Assembly (NCBI GenBank): GCA_028583415.1
Contig: CM053272.1
Coordinates: 46,592,685-46,656,684, forward strand
Length of the DNA: 64,000 nt
Reading direction: 5' to 3'
Source: Protea cynaroides
Taxonomy: Eukaryota > Streptophyta > Magnoliopsida > Proteales > Proteaceae
Shown here: positions 26,901 through 38,900 of the stretch, piece by piece
Layout: every line of letters begins with the position of its first letter
Numbering within the stretch: the first letter of the stretch is position 1
Notes under the pieces: generated by a model
What the model was told of the DNA's origin: nothing
The model's database searches: none
What the model saw: only the letters and a program-made list of their open reading frames with translations
Position numbers and translations under genes: made by a program

Positions 26901-29900
26901 TTTAACTCTGGTTTCTCCAAGAATGCAAAACAACAAGTGGCTTTTCTTTATGTAATTCCTCACTTCTGCTTGTTTTGCTGGGGTATTGAGGCCCCTAATA
27001 TTCCAATACATCCCCTTCATCATAATTGGCATGGAGAAGAGAAGAGCAAACTCACACACAATCCTATTAGGATCAGGAACTGGACCTGGAGCCCTTGGGC
27101 TCATGTGAACTGTTCTTTCCGCCACGAGGATCCCTCTTGCTTCTGCGTCGCCCTTTGGCATTCCCCTTGGATTCCAACAAATTTTCAGTATTTTCATCTT
27201 CATTCGGTATCTGCAAGTTGCTGCCGCCACACCCAGAGATATCAGGAAAGAGAAGGGACGATGAGGGAGGGTCAGAAAGGTTGGTCGAAGGAGATAAAGG
27301 CAGGGCTGGGAGGACCGTAGGCATAAAAGAGGGTTGCAATGGAGATAAGGAACAACGTTGGCCAGATGAAGTCCGGTGAGGAAGGCGGGAGGGTCCAAGT
27401 TCAGGGACAGGATTGATGGCGGGTTGAATAGGGCTTGTAGAAACGGTATTATTCCTAGGTGGGACTCTCGGGCTAACGGGTCCTAGGCTCGGATCAGTTT
27501 GGGTTCGAGAACTGGATCGGGAGTGAGGTTATGGGTTTGAGTCATGGGTGGGGAAGGAGGTGCGAGGGTTTGGTTTAAATTGGATTTAGAAGGGGGGTTG
27601 GTCGAACCAGGTTCAGGGTTAAGAGAAACCCGATTGGTTCGGGATGCTTTGCGGGATTTATAAGTAGTCACAGGTTTTTCAAAACAAGACACAGACGCAG
27701 CAGCGCCAAGGGTTAGGGCAGAGGAGGACAGCACAGTGCCTTTACTAGAAGCAGACGGCAAGCCCAGCAAGAGAGCTGGAAACAGAAAGCGGCAACGGAA
27801 GGTTGGAAGTCGCAGAAGGGCCATTTACATCAGAACGGCAATCTTCCTCAGTCTCCTGATCCTCTGCAGATTCTAATGAACTGAATCTGTTGCTAACAAG
27901 GATGGCATCGCTAGCTATGTTCTCATCTTCGCCAAAGGGTTCAGCAGGTACGCCCTGACAACCTTCCACATCACCCTCCACGTCCTCACCATCTTCCTCA
28001 GAGGGATTATTGGATTCTGCAATCTTGGCTCCGGCAGAGCTTCCATTGACATTTTTTCTCCGCCACTTAGGGCAGCTAGATTGGTCCTGCTTCCAACCGG
28101 CTGTATCAGAATGGGAAATGGTCTTTGGGGCACAAGCAAGAGTGGAGTGGCCAAAGGATTTTTAGGAAGTACACACCGGGGGTTTCCGCTCATACCTAAC
28201 TAACTGTTTCCAGCAGAACTTCTCAGACGAACGGATGTGAATGAAATCCGGAAGTTCACTGTCTGCACGGGCTTCGACACAAATGGGGGCAAAGGCTAGC
28301 CGGGATTGAGCTTTTGTACATCGATCAGAGAAGAGCTGAATACCGATGATGGAGCCGAAGGAACTCAGAGCTTCTTCACACCATAGATGGAGAGGCAATC
28401 CCGGGAGGGAAATCCAAATGGGAAGAGATCTGATGTTCATGTTATCAAATCTCAAAAATTCATCCCAAGGCCGCATGACGACGGGTTTCCAGGCCACATA
28501 CCAGAGGCCTTTTTCTAGAACACGAATTTTATCATCTTCAGCAAAAAAGCGGAACACATAGATTCCATTATCGGCACGGAAGGTTTCCACTGAAGCAATA
28601 GGCATCCATTGACGCAAGAGAGACTTCTAGACAAGCTGGAATGGCAGATTTCTACCCACAACCTATCACTTGCAGATTTGATCAGGGAAAGAGGAATCAG
28701 GGCAAGACAAAACCACAATATCCTCTTCCAGGATAGGGATGTTGAAGTGGAGGGGGATGCCCTCCCCAAGGGATGGAGGAGCAGACTCAAAAAGAGCGTT
28801 CCATTTTCCCAGACATCCGGAGGAAGGGAAACCTGGCTGAACAGGAGGTAAAACCTCACCGGCAACACAGGGCTCAACACCTGGGGCATGGGAGTCAGGC
28901 AAGATAGAAGAAAGATGAGACCCCTTAACGAGATGGGGCGCCTCACCGGCTATAGGGGTTTTAGGACCAAGGGCAGAGTTAGCAGGGAGGATAGGGGGAG
29001 GAGGCGAAGGATGAGGGACCATGACCGGAGAAGGGACGGCCATGGGGGGAAGCCCTTCATTGTATGGATTTATGATTTATGAATGTATGATTTTCCTACA
29101 CTACAATTAGTTTTACAAGTTTATGCTTTAAATGTGTTTATATACATTAAAATAGTATTTCCCTAGAGTATATAGCCTTAAAATGACCTTAAACATGTAA
29201 AAACTTCCATTTTATCCTTTGGGGAGTTTCGACAGGATCTCGTCGAGATCTTGGTTTTCTAAAGGGTCGAGACACCCTCTAGTTCCGAGATTTTAATCCT
29301 TGGTTCCAACTTGGTGATATGTTTACAAAGGCCTTGTTCAAGGCTATATTTCTTTAGGGATGTGCCAAGCTGGGCTGAGTGATATTTGTGATCCAGTCTG
29401 AGAAGGAGTTAATGCTTTTTCACATGTACTAGGGGTGGTTTAGGAATTTATCATTATGTTTTATCCTTAGGGTTGGTTTAAGTTTAGGGTACTATTGCAA
29501 TTTTCTGTTTTTATCCTTTATGAATAAAGTATTCATCATTGGAAAGTTAATTCTCTCCTCCAAGGTTTAAAATCTCGTGTCTCGGAGGAGTCTCGGCCTC
29601 CTCCGAAACCGAGATCTCGGCGAGATCTCGCCGAGACAGAGAATTTCGCCAACCCAGCCAAGTGTAAACTGTTCTCTTTATATATACAATTACTCACACG
29701 ATGTGGTGTGAGTCAGTTTTATCTAAAAGGTTTCTATGTTTACATGGTCAGATATCTGATGAAGCATCCTTTTTATTTAGAGTTAGAGATTAGAGATAGG
29801 AGATATTATATAGGGGAGACATTTTAGTGGGTCAAAGAAACGTAAGAGAGTGAGAGAGTGAGAGTAGAGAGTAGAGAGTAGAGAGGGGGAAAGAGTAAAA

Positions 29901-32900
29901 TAAAGATAGGGCATTTAAATTCTATAATCAGACAATAGATTTACCCTAAATTAGTAGATTTAGAGAGGATTTCGGATCTGATTAAAGAATCAGGTGAGCA
30001 AAATCAGGATATAAATCTTGAATCATATTCAAATTTGGCAATCAAACAATAAATTTACGGGGGAAAAAAAAACAGAAAACAGAAACTGTCGAGAAATAGC
30101 GGGAAAACCGAGATCTTGGGAAAACCGAGATCTCCAAGATCTGGGTCGAGAACAAGCAAGCCGAGACGAAAAGGGTTATCGACCCTGTTCTCGACTCGGC
30201 TAGTGGCAAAATTACCGAAAACACCGAGATCTCAGCGAGATTTTATTCCACGCTCTCCTCTCGGTTTTCTCCTTTTCTTCTTCTTTCCTCTCTCAGTTTC
30301 TTCTTCTTTTCCTTCTTTCTTCTTTCTTTCTCCTCCTTATTATATGAACTGCTGATCTGATCTACTACAAGTTTCAAAAGCATTCTGGTGATGTCAGCTA
30401 TTATCTTTGTGGTTTGGTGAGTACTCAAACTTGATGGACATTTAGTCCATACATCATCATCTAGTCATGTGTGTTAGCTATCAGACCTATTTGATATCGC
30501 CACATCTCAAAAATAAGCTTTGAAAATTGTTTGAGAAAGTGTTTCGCTCCTAAGGAATTTGGACCCAAGAAAGAAGCAGCAAATCCCTATACACAGCAGG
30601 CCACAGTCAAGATAGGCTACCAAATTTGAGATGCGGCCAATCCACAGGATTTCCCTCTACTGGACAGTCAGAATGACCAAATCAGACCTCCACGTGCCAA
30701 AATTAGTGGACTGTTGTGGCAACTTAGAGAACCACTAGATGCCACAAAATATCCCCCCTCCACCCAAAACAAAGTGTTGAGGGAGGAAGCCCCCCAAAAA
30801 AAAAAAAAAAAAAAAAAACCCCAAAAAAAAATTTGTAAAAAATGTTGTCAAGAAAACTATTTTAAAAGGAAACAATTAATAGATATGAGAGCAACGAACA
30901 TCCATACCTCTGCATCTGTTACAATATGAGCCCCGGCTTCTCTAGCAGCATTACTTATAGCCAATGATACTGAGCCCATCCCACCTTCAACATACCTACA
31001 ATAGAAATTGGTTCTTACCAACCAGGTACTGTTTAATTTTGTGAATTCTGAAACATGAGGAACCAGTTTCAAGGCCAACTATATGATTGGATGATTTCAA
31101 TTGCCATGGAAAAACAAATCATGTAGGATATCATAACAATCATTCAAGAAAGCTTTATTTTACTACTGGGGGTATGTAACAAGAATCCTGTTCCACCATT
31201 CCAGTCTCTACCCAGGGCTATATCTAGTTATCTACCCAAATACAAGTGCAAAATGGGAACTTTTCAAGATTCTTGCTAAAACAGGTATGGCAGAAGGTTT
31301 TGTTCCAGTTGTTTACCCAACAAAACCCTCTTTTATGCAGGTTATGATAGGCCAGATGGCCAATGCAAATTTGCAAACCAACTAAGAATCTCTCTACTTT
31401 ACACGTATAAAACTTCATATATGTCATTCAAGTACCCATGGCAAAATTACTACAGAAAGCCTATACAAGTTACAACAGAGAAAATTAGTATTCTTTCATA
31501 TGAATCATAAAGCATTGTTGTTCATGTTGAAGTATCCAAAACAAAAGCTTAAGCTATTAGATGGAGAAACAAACTAGTATATTAAGACATCTCAGATCCC
31601 AATGTTTTCCAATAAGGGACTATTCCCAACACTCCCCCTCACGTATTGCCCCTCTTTCGGGTGGCAGTGCTATTGGAGATATGCTTGTATGATGGCAAAA
31701 GGGTTAAAACATATCAAATTAACAAGCCCTCTTTGCTACAGGATCTTAATTTAGTCCAATACAAAAATTTGCAGAGAAAAGTAACAGAAAAAAATTCTTA
31801 TCTGGAAATCTGATCGTCAGAAATTGATGAAATTTGGGTTGAATGACCTTTATAATAGTTATGAACACCCCTCCAAAGTTGAAGAAGATCAGAAGAGAGT
31901 TGAAGAAGTTATGGGGCCCGCAAGTTTGCGGAACCTGCTAGCGTCCAGATCTGGATCAAGTTTGACTGATTCTAATGGTTGTAGCAGCAAGTCAGCAAAG
32001 CTTAGCAGTCACTGTAGGAGGTCAGATTCATATGCTGGAATAAAATGCTTGAAGTTAACATGAAGAAGAAAAGGATAGAGGAAGAATGATAGGTTGAGTC
32101 TCACAACCTGGTGAGGCTCAACCAGAAAATTTTAACTCTTTAAATTTTCTGGAAAAACTCTACTGCAGCTAGCCTGCATTCTCTTTATTTATAGTTTTGA
32201 AACATTACAAATAAAATAGGAAAGAACTAAACTTGGAAAAGCTAAACCTCCTTTATAACTTAAGAAGTTTCTAAAACATAGAAATAGGAAAGTTTCTAAA
32301 AACTGGATTTAGGAAACTAGATTTTAGGCAAGTCTTAATCTCCAAGCAACTAAGACTTCTAAACTAACTAGTCTAATTTTTAGGAAACTAAACAATGAAA
32401 ATAAGTAAACTAAAAATTAGGAAACTAACCAAAAGATTCTAACTACTGCTGTTGGTACTGTTCACATAAACAGTACCGTGTGAACAGTGTTCACGTGAAC
32501 AGTGTGGGTTGGGCCCATGTTGACAGATCCTTGGGCTGGTCCACTACTGGCTGGTCCTTGGACTGCATCATTGTAGGGGTATATTTGTCATATGGAATTA
32601 TAGCCTTATAGGTGGATTGTGTTGTTTTATGTATAAGGGTAGTCATGTAATTTGTACCTTTTAAGTTAGTGATTCATAATATAAGTGAGGTGTCCCTCAT
32701 TTCTCTCATCTTTCTCTCTCTTCCACTGAAACTCCTCCCTTCTCCTTTCTACTTCATAATCTTCCTTTTTGCTCAATATTCAACTTGGTATCATAGCAAT
32801 ACGATCTGGTTTGAGAGTCGATTAACTTCTTTTTTCCTTCTTTTGGTTTTCTTTTTTTCTTTGGAACCCTAAAAAGATAGGGTTCCATCGGTGGAAGGTT

Positions 32901-35900
32901 GAAGCAAAACACTGTTCACCATGACACTGTTTATCACGGCACTGTCCACTGCGACATTGTTCCTGTGTGGATTGATTGGGATGTGTACTCTTTGGTGGAC
33001 TGCTTGAGATAGCCTTCTAGTGCTGTTCTTTTTTACTGGCTAGCACAGTTGTTCCTTGCCTGCATGCCAAAAGTTTCAGAAAAAGCCCCTACAAAATCTG
33101 TTTGCTGTTTGTTGCTATAGCTTTGCTTATTCTTTGTTTACCTTGTGTGTGTTTCTACCATGTCTCAAACGGTGGTGTGGTTAGTGGTGCAAGTGGTACC
33201 CACCACAACCCCTTTGATTTTGAAAACCCAAACGTCCAGATTTCTATTGTTAAGTTGGACACCAGGAATTCCTTGGATTGGGCTCAGTCTGTTAAATTAT
33301 CCCTACGGAGCCGGGAAACTTGTTTACATTACGGGCAGCATCAAAGCCTCTTTTCCAGATGATCCGACTAACCTGAAATGGGAAACTGAGAACTCCCTTG
33401 TTATGACCTGGCTCATCTTCTCTATGAAGCCTGAAATTGGCAGGAGATTTATGCGAAAGGAAATGGCTAAGGACATCTAGGATAGTCTGGCTCGCACCTT
33501 CGATCGAGTGGGAGACTCAGCCAAAGTCTACCAACTCCTCCAAAAAATCATCACCATGAAACATGAAAGAGATCTATTTTTGAATATTATAACCTGATGA
33601 TCTACCTTTGGAAGAAATATGATCACTATCAAGACCTTCAGTTATCAAACCCCGAAAGATGAGACTAAAGTCTCCAAGATGTTTGTAAATTAGGGTGTTT
33701 TAATCCTCCCTGGTGATTTAAATCCAGAATATGAGCCATTCCATGTTCAGATTTTAGGCCGTATACCTCGTCCATCTTTGGATGAAGTTTGTGGTTACTT
33801 ATAGAGTGAGGAGACCAGGAAACTGATAATGGAACTGCCCTAACTATTGAGAATTCAACACTTGCTTCTAGTTCTCAACAGGGTTGGCAAGGTGGGTGGG
33901 TGGGTGGGTGGGTGGGTGGGTGGGTGGGTGGGTGGGTGGGGGGTGGGGAGGGGAGGGGAGGGGGGGGGGGGGGGGGGGCACCTCCTCTAATCGTGGATAT
34001 GGTAAAGGCCGATCTAAATGTGAGCACTGTAGGAAACTTGCGCACACTAAAGAATTCTGTTGGGAGATTCATGGAAAACCACCTCCCTCTGTTTCAGGCG
34101 GTACAAGAGGTGGTCGGAAAAGAGGTGCATGTGCTAACACAGGCCTCACTGAACTTGTTTGCAACCCTCCAGAGGTACGGCCAGATAGTTGCTCTCTCAC
34201 GTGAGAGGATCTTGCTGCATACAGATAGGTCATGGCACAGTTTGATATTTCAACCTAGACTTTAGGTTCTTTAGGGCCCACCTCCATTGCTCTTCAGGTC
34301 TCCATTTCACCTACCTCTACCTCCTAGATCATTGACTCCGAAGCCACATATCACATGACTGGTATGCCTCATTACTTTGACTCTTATTTTGTTTGTTCTA
34401 GAAGGGGCAAGGTTCAAATTGTCGATGGTTGCCTTTCCTCGATTTTTGGTAAGGGTAGTGTCCAAGCCAATTTTGCCTCTCTACCTTTGGAGTTTATTCT
34501 CCATGTCCCCAATTTTGCCACTAACCTTCTCTCTATTAACCATTTAACCAAATCTTTGAACTGTTGTATCACTTTTTTCCCTTCTCATTGTCTCTTCAGG
34601 ATTTGGTGACGAAGAGGGTGATTAGCAGTGGACATGAGGTGGATGACTTATTTCTCCTTAACATCTGAGCTTCTCCTCCGAAGGAGGCTCAATCTTTTGT
34701 TTGTGGGTGTAGTGACCCCAGCACTCTTGATACTGTTTTGCTTTGGCATTGCTGTTTGGGGTACCCATCTTTTTCTGTTATGAAGAAAATGTGAACTCAT
34801 TTATTTACTTCTTTTCCTGTTTCAAATGTGTTTCATTGTAAACCTTGTCTTTGTGCTAAACATTGTTGTACTCATTATACTTATTTAGGTAATATATCTA
34901 AATTCCCCCTAACATCATGTGCACACCGATGTTTGGGGCCTTGCCCCCATTACTTCCTTACTTGGCTTTTGTTATTTTGTCTCCTTTAGTGATGATTTCC
35001 TTTGCACTTCTTGGGTCTTCATGCTGAAACAAAAAGGTGATGTTTTTTATGCTTTTAAATATTTCAATCAATTGGTATTGATAAGATCATACCAGAAGCC
35101 TACAGATAAGCGTAACAAACTTTTGAAACAATTCAAATTCCAACCGTTTACAAATGTGTTTGTAGCGGCTGTTGTAGATAAGCCGTGACTGTACATAATC
35201 TTTCGTAACAACTTATTCCTGGTTTCTCTCCAGCAAATCATTGAGAAACCAAACTGTTTTTTGCATCTCACGAATTCTATAAAATACAAACTCTGAATAC
35301 GTTGAACGTATCAGAGAAAGTTTTAACTCATTTTAGACTTGTTTATGGTATCAGAGCTAATTAAGACTCACGTCCAATCCTTTAATGATGTCTTCTTCTG
35401 CTTCCCTCCCAACTTTTAATTTAGTCTCCATTATCCTCTCTCTCCTCTAAAATCTCTCATTCTGTTACTGTCGAACTTGAACAGAATAACTATCTGCTTT
35501 GCAGGTCACAGCTTCGCCCAATCATCTGAGGTCATAATCTCATGGGTTACATAGATGGCTCGACACCATGTCCTCCTTCCTTGATAGCTCCGGCATCATC
35601 TTCCACGTCCTCCACTGCCGGTGTTACTCTAACCACCGCATCTCCACCAACAATTGCTAATCCTGCATATACCACATGGGTTTGTCCAGATCAGCTCCTG
35701 TTAAGATGGATCTTATCCTCTTTATCAAAGTCTGTTATTGGACGGGTAATTGACTGTGACATTTCTGCAGCTATTTGGAAGAGCCTAGAATGAATTTTTG
35801 CAAGTCACTCCTGATCCAGAATCATGCAACTTTGCCTTCAACAGCAAACAGAAAAAAAGAAGGCACTCTCAGTCACCCTTTATTTCTAGAAGATGAAATC

Positions 35901-38900
35901 GATTGCTGATAATTTGGCTGCAATAGCCAATCCGGTTTCTGATTCTGATTTACTTCTCCACATTCTTGCTGGCTTAGGACCTGAGTGGGATGCTTTTGTG
36001 ACTGCTACATCCACTCAGTCTGACGACATCTCCTTAACTGATTTACATGGCAATATGGCATGCAACCTCAACCATGAGATGCAGTTGGAACAACAGGTTC
36101 AAACACCTACCTTTCCTGAAGCCAATGTTTTTTTGGGTAGATATCCTGAAGCCAATGTTGCTGCTACTATCAACAACAAAGGGTGCTGCCGTGGAGCTTC
36201 CTCCTCCCAAAACCGTGGCCATTCAAACTCTCAAGGGCGTGGTCGTGGTCGAGGTAGGTTCTCCACTGGAAATAGCAACAAACCCCAATGTCACGTTTGT
36301 GGCAAACTCAGTCATACAACAAGTCTTTCTTATCATCGCTTCGATAATAATTATCAAGCTCAGACCTTCCACCTACTGCTCACATGGCTGCCACAAATCA
36401 CTCCCATCATATGGATGCTTGGTATCCGGACTCTGGACCTACAAACACATCACTGCAGATATCAACAATCTTTCAATGAAGACTGATTATCCAGGTTCTG
36501 ATCAATTATAGGTCGGCAATGGGCAAGATTTGCATATTTATCACATTGGTTATTCAAAATTAGTTTCTCCTAGCCGCTTAATGATTTTGAATAATATCCT
36601 TCATGTTCCATCCATTTCCAAAAATTTTCTCAATATATCCAAATTTACTACTGACAATAATGTTGTGTTTGAATTTCATCCTACTTTTTGCAACATCAAG
36701 GATCGATCCTCGGAGAAGGTCCTTCTCAATGGACGGCCTGATGGTGGTTTGTACCGCCTCAATTATGGTTCTCTGCTATGCCAGCTCCTTCCTCTCATAA
36801 AGCTCTCGTTCGTGAACATGCCACTGTTGACATCTTGCATCGATGATTAGGGCATCCATCCCCTAAAATCATCAAAAAATTATCTCCAACAATAACTTGG
36901 CTACATTAAGCGGTTCCAAATTTTCATTGTCATTCGTGTCCATTAGGGAAATCTCATAAATACCTTTCTATGCTTCTAAGTCTATTTCCATAGGGCCATT
37001 AGATTTAATCTACTCTAAAGTATGGGGTCCTTCCCCAGTTATTTTCCAAGATGGATATCGTTATTATGTCAGTTTCTTTGACAATTTTAGCAAATATAGT
37101 TGGATATTTCCCATGGTTCAGAAATCTGAGATTTATGCTATTTTCAATTATTTAAATGGAAAGTTGATTTTTTTTTTTTTTTTGATAGACCAATTAAAAC
37201 TTTGGAGACTGATTGGGGTAGTGAATACCGTAATGTTTCTAAATTTCTCACAACAAATGGTATTATTCACCGCCACTCTTGTCCATACACATGAACAACT
37301 AAGAGAAACAGTGACAAAGTATCGCCACATTGTTGAAACCGGTTTGACTCTGTTATATGCTACAAAGGTCCCTCTTGTATATTGGGATAATGCTTTCACT
37401 TTTGTTGTCTTCTTGATCAACAGGATGCCGACAAAGGATCCCTTTCCCTGGGAACTTTTTTTTAACTCAAAACCTGACTACAATATATTGAAGGTTTTTT
37501 GTTGTACTTGTTATCCTCTCATGCGGCCATACAATCACAATAAATTGGAACCGAGGTCTCTCCCTAGTGATTTCTTGGCTACAGCTCCTAGCATAAGAGC
37601 TATAAATGTCTTCATCGGCAAACTGGATGGTTATACATCTCAAGGAATGTTATATTTCAGGAAACAGAATTTCCTTTAGATGGGCCTGCACCTCCACATT
37701 CCATTAATGCCACTAGGGATATGCCTTTATCCACTAGTTCAATACCAATTATTGGGGAATCAAGTACCCGTTCTATGGCTGACCCAATAACCCTGCCACC
37801 ACCTCCACTAAACGAATCTGCTGCCCCTTTAACGCCAGTAGGGTAGGCCTTTATCCACTAGTTCAATACCCATTATTGGGGAATCAAGTACCCATTCTAT
37901 GGCTGACCCAATAACCTTGCCACCACCTCCCCTACGAATCTGCTGTCCCTATGATAAACACTTGCTGTCCTACATGAATCTGAATCTCCAGTTACTGTGA
38001 TGATAGGAAATGAGGTCAAACCACCTCTTGAGACACCGGCTACTATATTGCCTCCACGACAGAGTTCCCGTCCTTGAAAACCCAAGCAATATCCTGACTA
38101 TGTTACCTTTGTTAGTACTCGAAATCCATGGTTATTGGAATCTGTGGTCAGGTTGAACCTACATGCTTAACTGAAGCCAACAAATCTCCACAATGGCGTA
38201 CAGCAATGATGCTCGAGTTTAATGCCTTACTTCACAATGGCACATGGTCTTCGGTTCCTTTGCCACAACAGAAAAATATAATTGAGTGTAAATGGGTTTT
38301 TAGAATCAAAAGGAAACCTAATGGAATAGTGAATCACTATAAGACTCGGTTGGTGGCTAAGGGTTTCAATCAAATCAAAGGTCTGGATTATGGTGACACA
38401 TTCAGTCCAGTTGTCAAACCGGCCACCATTCAAAACCATTCTCACTGTGGCATTATCTAGAGGTTGGCACATCCGACAATTGGATGTTCACAATGCCTTC
38501 CTTCATGGGCATTTAGAAGAACTATATATGGCTCAACCCCCCGGGTTTACCGACTCATCACAACCACACAGTGTCTGTCATCTGCACTGAGCTCTCTATG
38601 GTCTCAAACAGGCACCTTGAGCTTGGTTCTCCCAACTCAGTCATGCTCTCCAGACAATGGGTTTTCACAGGTTTTGGTCAAATTCGTCACTTTTTCTTTG
38701 TATGCTTAATGTTCATACCACATTAATACTTGTTTACGTGGATGACATTATTGTTACTGGAAGTGACTCTTCTCTTGTTCAAAATCTGATCCTACAACTC
38801 AATGGTCTATTCAAGCTTCGTGATTGGGGCCCTTGCATTATTTTTTGGGTGTTGAAGCCACTGCAACCAAGGATGGATTATTCGTAAGTCAGCAAAAGTA

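Larger units (their letters stand above)
21711..29056 (-). mobile_element. Plant L1-type LINE, near full length (about 7.3 kb with an insert)
   Basis: It is flanked by the target duplication tcattgtatggatt (21697-21710 and 29057-29070). The plus strand shows a T run at 21711-21721, which is the poly-A tail of an element on the minus strand. From its 5' end it encodes an ORF1 with a DUF4283-like domain and an ORF2 with endonuclease, reverse transcriptase and zinc-binding tail. It inserted in the non-coding hAT element, and was later hit by another hAT-type element at 23732-25265. The direction is the same as the PYROXD2 gene. Confidence 0.88.
21246..29302. mobile_element. Non-autonomous hAT element, family C, carrying a LINE
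   Basis: The ends catagatcgaaatttc and, as complement, caaggattaaaatctcgg are flanked by a perfect 8-bp duplication, gttccaac (21238-21245 and 29303-29310), which splits the Copia-3 reading frame. Without the LINE it is only about 0.7 kb. Both ends are rich in ctcgagat/cgagatct motifs. Its right 230 bp closely resemble the right end of the 5.3-kb hAT element at 46156-51437 (atttatgatttatga, then ttaaaatggcc-like text, then gggtcgagacaccct), so it looks like a deletion derivative of that family. Confidence 0.88.
20627..30350 (+). mobile_element. Deleted Copia element (Copia-3), split by later insertions
   Basis: A short LTR-like start (20627 to about 20685: cacatgtactag, ggaatttatcattatgttt) is joined directly to the end of a Copia pol region. 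That region (about 20690-21235) encodes TRPDISFVV, a DSDWTGAEGDRRSTTGYC-like RNase H stretch and later a GDMFTKA motif (resuming at 29311), with stops. A polypurine stretch (gagaaggag, about 29399) then leads into a second LTR that again has cacatgtactag...ggaatttatcattatg. The inner part of the element is therefore missing. Two hAT-type elements interrupt it (21246-29302 and 29561-30252). The right LTR end near 30350 is approximate. It lies in PYROXD2 intron 7, antisense to the gene. Confidence 0.75.

Noticed and set aside
31824..32063. 79-codon Ser-rich frame
   Set aside because: Inside repeat-like DNA of intron 6, with no known relatives and no splice context.
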